From the NCBI RefSeq assembly GCF_026262505.1, contig NC_067207.1, forward strand, positions 23,652,082 to 23,716,081: DNA of 64,000 nucleotides, given 5' to 3'. This document shows positions 30,930 through 41,300 of the stretch, in pieces; position 1 is the stretch's first letter; each line of letters begins with the position of its first letter. Made by a program: the position numbers and the translations under genes. Source of the DNA: Trichomonas vaginalis G3 (taxonomy: Eukaryota > Parabasalia > Trichomonadida > Trichomonadidae). The notes below the pieces were generated by a model that had not been told where the DNA came from, did no database searches, and saw only the letters and a list, made by a program, of their open reading frames with translations.

Positions 30930-31480
30930 ATACTTATAGTTCTTTTCCTTTCCTTTTGGTACTGAACGCGGTATTCTTTTCTGTATGCTTTTGTCTTTGG
31001 ATTCAATGACTTCATCTTTTGCTTGAAGTTTTTTTCCATCTCTCCACGTTCTTGTCTGTGAAGTTCGTCAAGAAGTTTGTAAATATTCCAAGCATAACGT
31101 GGTGAAGCCCACATTGCAACTGCATTTACTAAAAGTCTATGAACATAATATCCTCTCAAACCGTTTGGCAATTTTTCACGGTTTTCATAGAGTTTTGGCG
31201 ACTGGGATTTTTTACCTACTCGCTGTTCTTCACTGTTTTCAGAAAAAAGTACGTCTCGCTGTGCTTCACTTAATAGTTCTATGGTGCTTTGGTTCCTAAA
31301 CCAGTCTTTAGGAAGCTTAGTATCTGGAGCAAAACAAGCCGTCAAAATACTTTGCATTTGGTACATGTCGTCTTTGACAGAACGAATGAGTCTCAATTGT
31401 TTGTTATACTGTATGTATTCGTATTCTTCATTTATGACTTCATGAACGATAGCAGTTGTTGTGTTCTCTAATGTTGACAT
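30926..31480 (-). CDS. KilA-N domain DNA-binding protein
   Basis: The protein has 184 residues. The KilA-N fold is suggested by DWFRNQSTIELLSEAQRD (about 60-77), then NGLRGYYVHRLLVNAVAMWA (about 105-124), ASPRYAWNIYKLLDEL and a basic C-terminal helix. KilA-N proteins are common in large DNA viruses and phages as DNA-binding regulators. The frame end overlaps a second short minus-strand frame (30717-30929, MIYTEELENEEDRDMV), which may be the natural C-terminal part or a small partner. The locus is divergent from the gene at 31588 across an AT-rich promoter region. Confidence 0.75.
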   Translation of the reverse strand: MSTLENTTTAIVHEVINEEYEYIQYNKQLRLIRSVKDDMYQMQSILTACFAPDTKLPKDWFRNQSTIELLSEAQRDVLFSENSEEQRVGKKSQSPKLYENREKLPNGLRGYYVHRLLVNAVAMWASPRYAWNIYKLLDELHRQERGEMEKNFKQKMKSLNPKTKAYRKEYRVQYQKERKRTISI

Positions 31481-31587
31481 ATCTGTCTTTACATACAGGA
31501 TAAAAAAATAAATAAAATAAAAACTAACTTTATTTTTTTTGAGATAAACACTATTTCTTCACAACATTAAATTTTATCCTGTATGAA

Positions 31588-31962
31588 ATGACTTTAAAAA
31601 GATTATTGACTGACTTCGAATACTATCTCATTGACGCACTGACAGACCCTCAAAACTGTGTTGAAAGTTCTTTAAGCTTTAAGATTGAAGGTACGACGCA
31701 TTTTGTCTTCACTTACGTATTGAAAGAATATGACCGTTATCATAACGAAGTGAATCAAACACTAATAAAATTTGTAGATAAAAAATTGGTTAACAATGAA
31801 TATTTTAAACGTGAAGACCCAAACACTGCTGGAGATGATGAAGAATACAGACAAGTTATTGAAAAAAATAACGCAAGATTAGATGCAATAGAAAAGAAGT
31901 TTAATGAATGTCTTACAAACACGTATGAATATCTTATGCAGTGGGAAGCCAGATGGAAATAA
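31588..31962 (+). CDS. Maverick hypothetical protein, 124 residues
   Basis: It starts MTLKRLLTDFEYYLIDALTD and ends YEYLMQWEARWK. It is acidic, with a helical C-terminal half (IEKNNARLDAIEKKFNECLT). It shares its upstream AT-rich region with the divergent KilA-N gene; AACTAACTTTATTTTTT lies between them and recurs before the gene at 33571. It looks whole. No family is recognised. Confidence 0.6.
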   Translation: MTLKRLLTDFEYYLIDALTDPQNCVESSLSFKIEGTTHFVFTYVLKEYDRYHNEVNQTLIKFVDKKLVNNEYFKREDPNTAGDDEEYRQVIEKNNARLDAIEKKFNECLTNTYEYLMQWEARWK

Positions 31963-32003
31963 ATTTACGTCAAATATGCAATTTATAAAATCTTATGTCG
32001 ACA

Positions 32004-32076
32004 GGCTACGTAGCACAGTGGTCTAAGGTGGTGTTATGGAGGGGTCAGGGTCTGTGGTTCGAACCGCGACAGCGCC
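32004..32076 (+). ncRNA. tRNA-like sequence with Pol III A and B boxes
   Basis: TAGCACAGTGG (32011-32021) matches the A-box consensus. GGTTCGAACCG (32056-32066) matches the B box with one mismatch. The 45-base start-to-start spacing is normal for a tRNA gene, and T-rich DNA follows. Folded as a tRNA, only about four of seven acceptor pairs and two of five T-stem pairs form, so it is not a functional tRNA by ordinary rules. It may be a decayed tRNA gene or an RNA borrowing the promoter. Confidence 0.5.
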
Positions 32077-32141
32077 GTATTTTCTTATTTTCTTTATTTG
32101 TCTTGTTTGTCGTGAATAAAAAGTGTCATAAAAGTGCTCTA

Positions 32142-32206
32142 TCTTCCACGGGAATAAATAAAAAATTTACTTTATTTCTTCTTTATTTCTTTGTTCCCGT
32201 GGAAGA
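32142..32206. other. Perfect 13-bp inverted repeat with 39-base loop
   Basis: TCTTCCACGGGAA and TTCCCGTGGAAGA form a perfect stem in an otherwise non-coding region just downstream of the tRNA-like sequence. CGTGGAAG recurs once more at about 32289. Confidence 0.75.
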
Positions 32207-32300
32207 AGGGTTTTTGCCGTTTTTTCTCAGCCGAAATCAACGATTTTTTCATTTTTGGAATCCTTAGCAAATGAGGAATCTTTTCTCTCGTGGAAGCTTT

Positions 32301-32364
32301 GACCAAAAATATAATTTAGGTGAAGAGGTGAGATTTCACCTCTTTTTTCACCTAATTTTTCACC
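32301..32364. terminator. Hairpin plus T-tract (member 3)
   Basis: GAGGTGA-gatt-TCACCTC (32325-32342) is a perfect 7-bp stem followed by T6 and repeated TTCACC words. It lies downstream of the plus gene at 31588 and the tRNA-like sequence. Confidence 0.6.
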
Positions 32365-32371
32365 CTCATGA

Positions 32372-32521
32372 CTTTGTCATAACTTCTTCGTAAATGCTTT
32401 GTCATAACTTCTTCGTAAATGCTTTGTCATAACTTCTTCGTAAATGCTTTGTCATAACTTCTTCGTAAATGCCTTGTCAAGATTTCATCGTAAATGCTTT
32501 GTCATGACTTCTTCGTAAATG
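32372..32521. repeat. Tandem repeat, six 25-bp units
   Basis: The unit is CTTTGTCATAACTTCTTCGT plus AAATG; the last two copies are diverged. The array sits between two nearly identical terminator-like hairpins. A related pair (TTCGTTAATGTTGTCGTGAC) lies at about 30586-30630 next to member 2. Confidence 0.9.
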
Positions 32522-32530
32522 AGTGTAAAT

Positions 32531-32605
32531 GACCAAAAATATAATTTTAGGTGAAGAGGTGAGATTTCACCTCTTTTTTCACCTAATTTTTCACCTCTTT
32601 TTTTC
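32531..32605. terminator. Hairpin plus T-tract (member 4)
   Basis: It has the same GAGGTGA-gatt-TCACCTC stem (32556-32573) and T6 as member 3. It lies at the 3' end of the minus-strand locus that follows. Confidence 0.6.
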
Positions 32606-33571
32606 ACAAGCGTTTTACATGAATTGTACGATGTATATTTGAAATCCTAAACAGTTTTGTAGCTTCTATTTCTTCGCTGAGGATATCAAAAGTTTTAACA
32701 ATGCCGAAAGTCTCTTTATATTTCTTCTTGACGTCAGATAGAAGGAAATCTTCTACTGTTGGATAGTTTTTGTTCAGAAATGCTAACATGTCCATTTTAT
32801 CTTCTGCTGGCTTTCTGCTTCTTTCTTTAAGTCTGCATAGTCGTTTCGCATTCTTTCTATCTCTTTGACGGAGTAGTTATATTTCCTTATTGCTGCTTTA
32901 CATTTTGAACATTGTGGGTTCATTTTTGCATTATACATTGAAATTTGACCTGCTAGAACAACTAAGCGTCAATTGCTCTCTTCATCTCAAACATAGCGGG
33001 TCTTAGTTGTTCGTTCCATACTTTGCCTCTTCTATCTTTATCTCTTATTTCCCAAACACATTCACAACTAACGAAACAAAGTTGTCGTAGGTCTTAAAAT
33101 TCTTCAGATTTATATATGTCAGAAACATTCTTATATACCATAATCGCAATCTTTGTCCATAACTTTATGGTTGCAATGAAAACCAAGGAATTCATAATTT
33201 ACTTTACGTATGAACTTCTTTTTATTTCTACTGAGTCAGTTGCTTTGACTTCAATTTCGTCGAATTCAGGAATAGTTAGTTTTTTGATGCTGAATTTCAG
33301 GTAGTTTAGGTAAATGGTCGATGAGGTCCTCCATTTCATAAAGATACTGTTCATTTGTTTCATCTTTCGCACTACAGTCTAAATTACTGTTAAAAGTTTC
33401 CTGCTTAATTTTTTGTATTTCTGTTTCGAAAGTAAATGAAGAAGGAATGAAGCTTTCCATCTCTACTAACATAGATGTTGGATTCATGACTAACGAGTTT
33501 GGTGAAGTTGTTGTGGACAGAGTCCCGCCGTTCGCGGCTTGAATTGTTGTTGTGCCGATTGTTGAAATCAT
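32604..33571 (-). pseudogene. Broken Maverick locus, unknown product
   Basis: The minus-strand sequence starts MISTIGTTTIQAANGGTLST and has an acidic middle (MEDLIDHLPKLPEIQHQK). Farther on come coding-like stretches with LCFVSCECVWEIRDKDRRGK and a CSKC pair, ending in SDVKKKYKETFGIVKTFD. It looks broken, with several breaks. The pattern (globular N-part, Cys pair, coiled-coil end) could fit a viral regulator, but no family is recognised. A GC-rich palindrome lies near its start. Confidence 0.4.
33519..33540. repeat. GC-rich palindromic motif inside a coding-like region
   Basis: GCCG-TTCG-CGGC (33527-33538) is a perfect stem with a stable tetraloop, in the N-terminal coding part of the 33571 locus. 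Confidence 0.6.
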
Positions 33572-33650
33572 ATCTTTTATACAAAATAAAAAATAAATAA
33601 AAATAAAACTAACTTTATTTTTTCTATCTTAAGGAAATTCACGAAAATTC

Positions 33651-33710
33651 AAGAGGTGAAAAAACAGGTGAGAAAACAGGTGAAATCTCACCTCTTCACC
33701 TATAATATAT
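33651..33710 (-). terminator. Hairpin plus T-tract, minus orientation (member 5)
   Basis: The minus strand reads AGGTGA-gatt-TCACCT (33679-33694), then further TTTCACC words. It lies downstream of the minus gene 33936-34307, so the orientation matches a 3'-end signal. Confidence 0.55.
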
Positions 33711-33935
33711 TTTTGTCTGATTTACATCCAACGAAAAAGTTTAGAAGAATTTTCTTATTCTTTCTGGCATGTTTTTATCTTTCCAGTACTCCCGCTCTAA
33801 TGGTCCCAGATGAGTTGGTTTAGATTCTCTCAAGTTCTTAGATGGTATAACATCTTCAACGCCTCCTTCATATTGATAAACCTAATTCACATCTCAAAAC
33901 TAACGATTTTTATAAATAAAAAAATGTTTTTTTCT

Positions 33936-34307
33936 TTACTTAACATAACCGCCTGCTGCCATAAGTCTTTGACGCCAACCCATACCAGCTAATGAAGGTT
34001 GACTTGGTTTAGTTTGGAAACTAAACTTTGGTTTTGGTTTATCTTCCGTTTTTGGTTTCTCTTCTTCTATCGGTTTTTCGTCACTTTTCGGTTCCTCTGA
34101 CTTTACTTCACTTGCAGGAACAGTTGTGTTGTCAACATCTTCATAAATATCATATGCCATTTGTTTTTGTTTTCCTTTCAACTTTTTGTGTTTGTTGTAA
34201 AGTTTAGAATATTTCGACTCTAAGTCAATGAGATGTTCTATAATGAACTGTTGGTCAGTGAAGTAAACTTTTCCATCTGTTGTCTCGAAAGCTCCTTCAG
34301 ACTTCAA
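33936..34307 (-). CDS. Maverick small protein with Lys/Glu/Pro tail, 123 residues
   Basis: The helical N-terminal half (FIIEHLIDLESKYSKLYNKH) is followed by a Lys/Glu/Pro-rich linker (PKTEDKPKPKFSFQTKPSQP) and a conserved-looking end GMGWRQRLMAAGGYVK. It follows the 34311-34517 gene by three bases on the same strand, so they are probably transcribed together. The basic GYVK end resembles a processing or docking tail of small virion proteins; this is inference. Confidence 0.6.
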   Translation of the reverse strand: MKSEGAFETTDGKVYFTDQQFIIEHLIDLESKYSKLYNKHKKLKGKQKQMAYDIYEDVDNTTVPASEVKSEEPKSDEKPIEEEKPKTEDKPKPKFSFQTKPSQPSLAGMGWRQRLMAAGGYVK

Positions 34308-34310
34308 TAT

Positions 34311-34517
34311 TTATTTGTGAGAGTCTGTTTCTTTTTGAGATACTAGCCGTTCCATTTCTATGAAAAGTGACTTTATAGTAGGGTTTGTATTTCCAGACCT
34401 GGCACTTTCTATTATTGAATTTTTCTCTTCATCTGTAAGTTCTTTGACAGGTTTTGACAATGGTTCTGAACTTTTTGTTTGTGGTGTCAAATCTACCGTT
34501 TCAACTTCTTCGGTCAT
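34311..34517 (-). CDS. Maverick small acidic protein, 68 residues
   Basis: It starts MTEEVETVDLTPQTKSSEPL. It is acidic, Ser/Thr-rich and helical toward the end (KSLFIEMERLVSQKE). It is tightly coupled to the downstream 123-residue gene. Unknown function. Confidence 0.5.
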   Translation of the reverse strand: MTEEVETVDLTPQTKSSEPLSKPVKELTDEEKNSIIESARSGNTNPTIKSLFIEMERLVSQKETDSHK

Positions 34518-34544
34518 TTCATCTCAGTAAAAAATTTTAGTTTG

Positions 34545-35103
34545 GTTTGTTTTCAACTGGTTGTTGTTGTTTTAAGTCGGTCTAAAACTTCCTGAGGTAT
34601 AGGAAGAACTTGACAAACACGTTGTGTAACTGCTGGAAGTCACAAATCCATCTTGAACCCATTTGTCTCAATGCTGTATGTTTTCATTTCATCTCAGTAA
34701 AAAACTTTACATTCCCCACGTTTGAGGCGGTTGAGGTTGGTTATTGTTTACCCATTGTTGTGCATGTTATATCCTCTGTTAAAGAATCTTTCACCTTGGT
34801 CCATATAGTGTCCTGCTTGGTTATAGTAGTCATTTGCTTTGTTATAATAGTTTCCTGCTTGTCTTCCTACATTGTCCATCACTTGAACTTTTCCTCTTGT
34901 TTCAGGATTGGAATAAGATTTGCTGCATCTCGTGCTACATCCCAACCTTTCTGTACAGTTTGTATAATAGGTTGTGCTTTCTCTTTAAGTATACCTAATG
35001 TACTCAAAATCTTCCTTCCAACTCCAAATACACCTCTGGCTATTGTTCCACTGCGGGCAAAAATCTGGATGCAACTCCTGCTAATGCGCCAAATAAACCC
35101 ATT
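34545..35103 (-). pseudogene. pVI-like minor capsid locus of the Maverick
   Basis: It opens with MGLFGALAGVASR, an amphipathic start like that of adenovirus protein VI and other membrane-acting minor capsid proteins. Coding-like stretches such as VFGVGRKILSTLGILKEKAQ and a Tyr/Asn/Gly-rich repeat (NYYNKANDYYNQAGHYMDQG) follow. It looks broken, with several breaks. It is divergent from the integrase locus at 35120. Confidence 0.4.
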
Positions 35104-35119
35104 TCTTATGGGTTAAAAA

Positions 35120-35390
35120 ATGACGAATCCGAACAAGGACCCCTATGTTTCTAAGGCAACAAAGAAAGCACTCATGATAAAAATCTTTAGTTCAACACCA
35201 AATGCTTGGTTTATGGATATCTTGGAAAACATTCCGAGGTATAGAGAAGATGGACCACCATACTGGCTAATATTTGTCGGTCAAAACACAAGATACTGTG
35301 AAGCCATACCATTACAGTCCAAAAATATTTTAGATATCTTAGCAGCTTTGACAATATTCGTTGACAAATACCATCCAAACTGCGACTTAG
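35120..35390 (+). mobile_element. Maverick integrase, upstream part
   Basis: It starts MTNPNKDPYVSKATKKALMI and includes AWFMDILENIPRYREDGPPY and YWLIFVGQNTRYCEAIPLQS, the start of a retroviral-type DDE integrase core. The integrase-like sequence stops abruptly where the low-quality block begins. The family's downstream features reappear on the same strand at about 55.3-56.0 kb, so the block seems to sit inside this gene. Confidence 0.7.
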
Positions 35391-38300
35391 CACCAGAACG
35401 AGGGGAATTCGACACTATAACGTTCAATTGTAAACTTCTTCAAATTTATATTTAAAAATAAATATCCGATTTGGATAAGAAATAAAATAACATGAGCAAA
35501 CAATGAATTGTGAAACTCAAATGAGCATACGCAAAGAATACATGTAATCTTTTGAAGATTTAATTCATATATGTACAAGGACTTAGTTAGAGCGAGGTCT
35601 GAATTTGAGTGTAATCAAAGTTTTCTACTGCTCCATCCAATTTATAATTTGATACTCCCGAACCCTTGCCATAGATAATGTCAAATGCAGCGTCCTAATG
35701 TGTGATAATCCTTTGTAATGTGGATATCAATTGTCCACAAAACAATGTTAAAATTGATTGATTGATGCTGGACCCAATATGTTTCCAAGATATTTGAAAA
35801 CTGAGAGATTCTCCAATGAGTTGTTCCATGTTGAGAGGTAGTTTATTTCTATTATAAAAAAAAATCAAATTTGCTCGTTGTCACTTTTAAAAATTTTTAT
35901 ATGAGCAAATACATAGATTACAGATTAGTTCAAAATGATGTTCTCAATGAATGATTTCACTGCACGTGGCCGCTATCCCTGTTAAAATCAAGCTCGGGGT
36001 TTTATCTGAGATAAAGGTTGAAACGCTTTTCAGGCTGCATGGCAGATCGATGTATTATAGTTGTTATTATTATAACAAACTTGATTCATTTATCATTGTA
36101 AGAAAACTACTTTGTCTCAAGAGAGAACAATCCTCATCTCCAAAATCCAAAAACATTTAACTCCTAGATATTATTCTGCTGCACCGCAATTGTTACAATT
36201 AAGAATAGAATTTAATTCAGTTGAAGAAATTTTTAGATGCTGTTTCTGTGCAAAAAGACTTTAAATTCGACTATTCAATTGGCAAAATCACAGTAATTCG
36301 ATATTTTTAATTCGAAGATTATGATTAGAAAAACTTAAATATTTCGTTGATAGTTATGTTCAAAACTCTGAAAAAAAAAGACTTGGTCAAGTTGCCACAA
36401 GAACTGTTTATTATTTAAGTCGTAATGATGATATTAGAAATATGATTACAGTATATAATAGGAGTCAGGTAAGAAAGCCACAAAATATAGTTACATTCAA
36501 GCCCAATGTATTGCCCCAAAAGAGAAAAGTTAAATTGTTATTTCTATATCATTTTCCAACATCCTTTACCCTTAGGTCATAAGATCCAGAATTCTATACT
36601 TAAGATTCCTTTTCGTGATATTTATAATAAGACTAGAGAACTTTGAAATAAGTTATTAATAATGCGTAACATCTAGCATATTCTTTACAACATCAAATCC
36701 TGTTTTTTTTATATATAAGTTTTTTTTTCGAAAAATGAATGATCATTTTATTAAAGGCTATACCTTTTTCAATAAGTTGATTGTCTTTATGTAAAAATGT
36801 AACTCACCTCATGCTCAGAAAGGTAAAAAAAATTAGAATTTCATGCACTTAAAGATATGAGCTCTCAATTTTCTGACCCCCAATATACGTTTATTTTAGT
36901 TTCGGGCATATTAACATGAAGCACGAGCCAAACCCTTAAAGACGTGTCCTCTAGTTTTGCCAACTCTTTCATATATTGTAACTATTTTCAGGAAAAAACG
37001 CAAATTCAAAATTAGAAATTCAACATTAATTCGAGTATAAGTATTTAAATACTATCTTTCGTACACGGACCAAAGCAACAAACTCAAGTGCATGCTCATT
37101 ACAGACAAAATCCCTCTAGTGCACTTAAATTGGGTGAGTTTAGCACCAAACAAGCCAAAAGTTAAAATCTGAACTTGCTCCAGACAATGTATCACTTTAG
37201 TTATGAATGCACCAGAAATTCGTCCCAAACTCATACATTTCTTACGCAAATCAACGATAATAAATATACTATTTTGTACTTATTTACAATAAATCTCTCT
37301 TGTTACACTACAAAATCAATGTGCATTTCGTTGCACGCAGTTTTGAATCTGTAAATAATGATTTTTGTTCCTTTCATGATACAGTCCCATTTAGAAAACG
37401 GATTAATTTACAAAATAAAAAAAAAAAAAATATATTTTTTATTTACGATTTTTTATATTTGGATTTTTAAGGCATAATTTAGAAAATATTAATATTTAAT
37501 CGATTTGATATTAAGAAAGACATTTAAAATTCATAAAAGATCCAAATAATTTCATATCCAAAGTTATTAATATTTGAAGATTTGAGGAAAGAAAAGGAGA
37601 AATATTGCATATGAATGTTTTCAAAAATACATCAGAAATTGTTAAAGAATTTATAATAATTAATAAGATTTGGATGGGTTAAAATTTGTGATGAAACCAC
37701 CGATGCCCTAACTCACGCCACACATAGACAGAAGCATTCTAATCACGCCAACACCCGATGCTAACTCACGCCACACATTAGACAGAAAGCCATTCTATCA
37801 CGCAACCACCCGATGCTAACTCACGCCACACATAGACAGAAGCATTCTATCACGCAACCACCCGATGCTAAACTCACGCCACACATAGACAGAAGCATTC
37901 TATCACGCAACCACCCGAGTAGCCTAACTCACGCCACACATAGACAGAAGCATTCTATCACGCAACCACCCGATGCTAACTCACGCCACACATAGACAGA
38001 AGCATTCTATCACGCAACCACCGCCATGCTACTCACGCCACCATAGACAGAAGCATTCTATCACGCAAACCACCCGATGCTAACTCACGCCACACATAGA
38101 CAGAAGCATTCTATCACGCAACCACCCGATGCTAACTCACGCCACAACATAGACAGAAGCATTCTATCACGAATCCACCCAAATTTAACATTTAATTTTT
38201 ATTAATCTTATTTTCATTACTATATGCATCAACCAATTTACATTACTTTTTATAATATATTTTTCATTACTATATGCAACCACCCAATTTGACATAATAT

Positions 38301-41300
38301 TCATAAAATATATTTATCAAACTTATATGCACCCAACAAAGTTAGTATCCCTAACTTGTACTGTGGCACTGCGTTCCACCTTACCAAGTTAACGGTTTGA
38401 CACTTTACAAAACCGGTAACGTATATTTTACAACACAAACACAAACACCAACTTTAACCTAAATATTTACAAAACCATCTGATACATAAACGACTTCACT
38501 AACGACTTCACTAACGACTTCACTACCGTCCTCACTAAATAAAAATAACCTTATTTTTATTTTTTTAAATTTTATTATTTCATTACAAAGACATGTCCGA
38601 CTACATTTACTATGACTCTTTCCAAACGTTTCCGTGAACTATTCAAAACTCAAGTAAAACTGAGAAACATGCCATTTTAACAAAGACAGACCCATTGACG
38701 ATGAAAGAAACCCTGAATATATTACAATCCCATATGACGCAAAGTTCTTGCATACATTCCTTATGGTCGCAGAGGAACGAAAACTATTTCAACAATGACG
38801 AAAAATTGATTCTGGAGCGATGAAGAAAATTGCCTTATCTACATAAATGCATACTTAAATAAAAGCTACATATTGTACAAAAGAAGGTTGGACTGGATTT
38901 GAGCTCTACATATACGACGACGATGGAACAGACGTTTGTGTGTATACCCATACGATAATATGTACCATTGTTTTCATCAAGCATTAAAACGAATACATAG
39001 TCAGTAAGGGTCTCATGTCCTGCTGAGTAGAAAATGTTATATTTTGTTCTGTCATTTATTATAAAAATAAACGTTCTCCTAAATAATAAAATAAACTTAA
39101 AAATAAACGTTGTCAGAGGTGAAAAAATAAATTTAGGTGAAGTGGTGAATCTCACCTCTTTTTTCACCTCTTTTTTCACCCGTTGAATTCATTACTTTAT
39201 AACTCTCTCCTTTCTCCAACTCTTTCTAACTTCTTCTTAAGTTCAGCAATGTTGGTCCTCATGAAGTTTAATCTTTCTCAAAATTCCTTCTCTATCTAAT
39301 GGTTGCTTTATCTTTCTAAACTGAACTCTATCCATCCTTCATAGTGATGAACGTTAAAAACCTTCTGGAACCGCTCCTGAATGTTAATGTATTCTACCAA
39401 AAATTTTTGTTTCATTGCTTTCAGTGACTTTTAGTCGTCATTTTACTCTAAATAAAATGTTCAAATAAAATAAAACTAACATTATTTTTTCAGTAAGGAA
39501 ACGCAGGAGTTTTACGATTTTATTTGAGGAGTAAGGTTTCTGGTTTAAAATGTTGGAGTCGGTTTTGGAGTTGACTTTTGAACAGGAGTTTTTACTTTCA
39601 TAGGTTCAGGAGTCATTGAAGGTGTGTTTGTTGAAGGCGTGGTTTTGACGTTGGTTTTGGCGATGGTGTCGGAGTTGTTCAAATTCAGCTACTTCAGTAT
39701 TATTTATAACATTGTCTTTGTTTCTTTTCAACATCATTACTGCTCCTGCTGTAGCTAGCAAACCTAGTGGGAGACCATATCTTATATAAGGACTGTGACC
39801 AAATGCTATTTTTACAGGAGCTGGTGGAACACCTAACCTGTGTGAGACTGCTCTTTGCCATTGGCAGCTCGTAAGAAATATTCAATAGGTGCTCCATAAT
39901 CGTTTGGTAAAGTTTGTTTCACAGATGGTGAAGGTTCACGAGAGCTTGATGAAGAACTCATTTATAAGCTTTAAAAATAAACGTTCATCCTTTATTCCTA
40001 CACTGTCGTCCCGCTGCTAAGTTATAGTCGTCAAGTCTTATTATTGGTATGCCTGACTGTCTTACTTGTATTGCAAAGCAACAATCCCTCATAAATCCAA
40101 TAAGTGGCTTTGGTACATTTTCTGTTGCTAGTTCAATAGGTTCCTTTAACAGACAATTTGTATGTTATTGGAGCAGTAGATGTTTTGACCTTGCTGGTAG
40201 CAAAAGTCCACTTCTGTTGAAAACCACATTAAGAAATGTGTGTTGTCATAGCTATCCCATTTATGTTCCACACTACCATCATCCACCAATGACCTCATAA
40301 CATCTTCATTAAATCCAATCATATCATTGTTTGTATTGCAAGCGTTCGCAAACCATTTCAAAAATACAGGTCCATATGATTTTTCAGGTTCTGCAGGCAT
40401 ATTTCCATAAGCTCCCATGGAAAGCCTGAAGATATTTAAACTTAGGGTTTCAAAATTAACATTAATAGTTGTCTTTCTTTCTAAATAGTGCCCAAATACT
40501 TTTAACATTAATAGGCGTATAAGCCTGCTGTAAATGTTGCATGCTTGAACTATCTGTATTCTTTGAGAATGAACCATCCATAGGAATCCAATCCATAACT
40601 TTAACAAGGAAAACATAAAGCCTCGTTTGTAAAATGTTCACAAGTTCTGTATAAATGTTAGGGATCTAAATGAATGAATACTTTGGATGAATAAAACATT
40701 CATTTAAAATCCATCTTTGTTCGAAAATAGTGCTGGGTTACAGTTGAATAGTAAACTGTTCACTAGCATTCAGTTGCACTCGTTAATCATAGTTGAATGG
40801 CGTCATTCCATGAACAAAATTTATGTGTCGGTGGATTTTGAACCTGAAGCAAATGCACTTAAGAGTTGATTGAACAGCAATTGATAAATTCATGAGCAGA
40901 TATAGTATATGCATTGTAAGGCGTCGCTACTGAAACTTTACGTTTTAAAAGCTGAATGTTGCCTGCAAAAGCTGGAATAAAAATCGAATAGGTTTCTAAT
41001 GGAAGAATCTTCTAACAGGAATTCTTAAACGAAGCTTAAAAATCAAATGATTTTCCTGCTGTAATCGGCCACCAACAATTTGTCCTGTTCTGCATGTTCC
41101 GAATGACTCATACATCTTTATGTCGAGTCTTTGAAAAAACATCGACTTTCTTTATTTGTTCGGTAGTTTGTGAGTTTGAAGTTAATATGCTTTCTCTTGC
41201 TTGTCTTGAGAATATACGATACGACCATTTGCAAGGATTTGATATCCAGCAACTGCATAGAAAGCGTCATCGAACCAATCCAAAATCCTGTGGGTTTGTT

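Noticed and set aside
32004-32076. A functional tRNA gene
   Set aside because: Acceptor and T stems do not pair well and no anticodon stem could be assigned, so I kept only a tRNA-like call.
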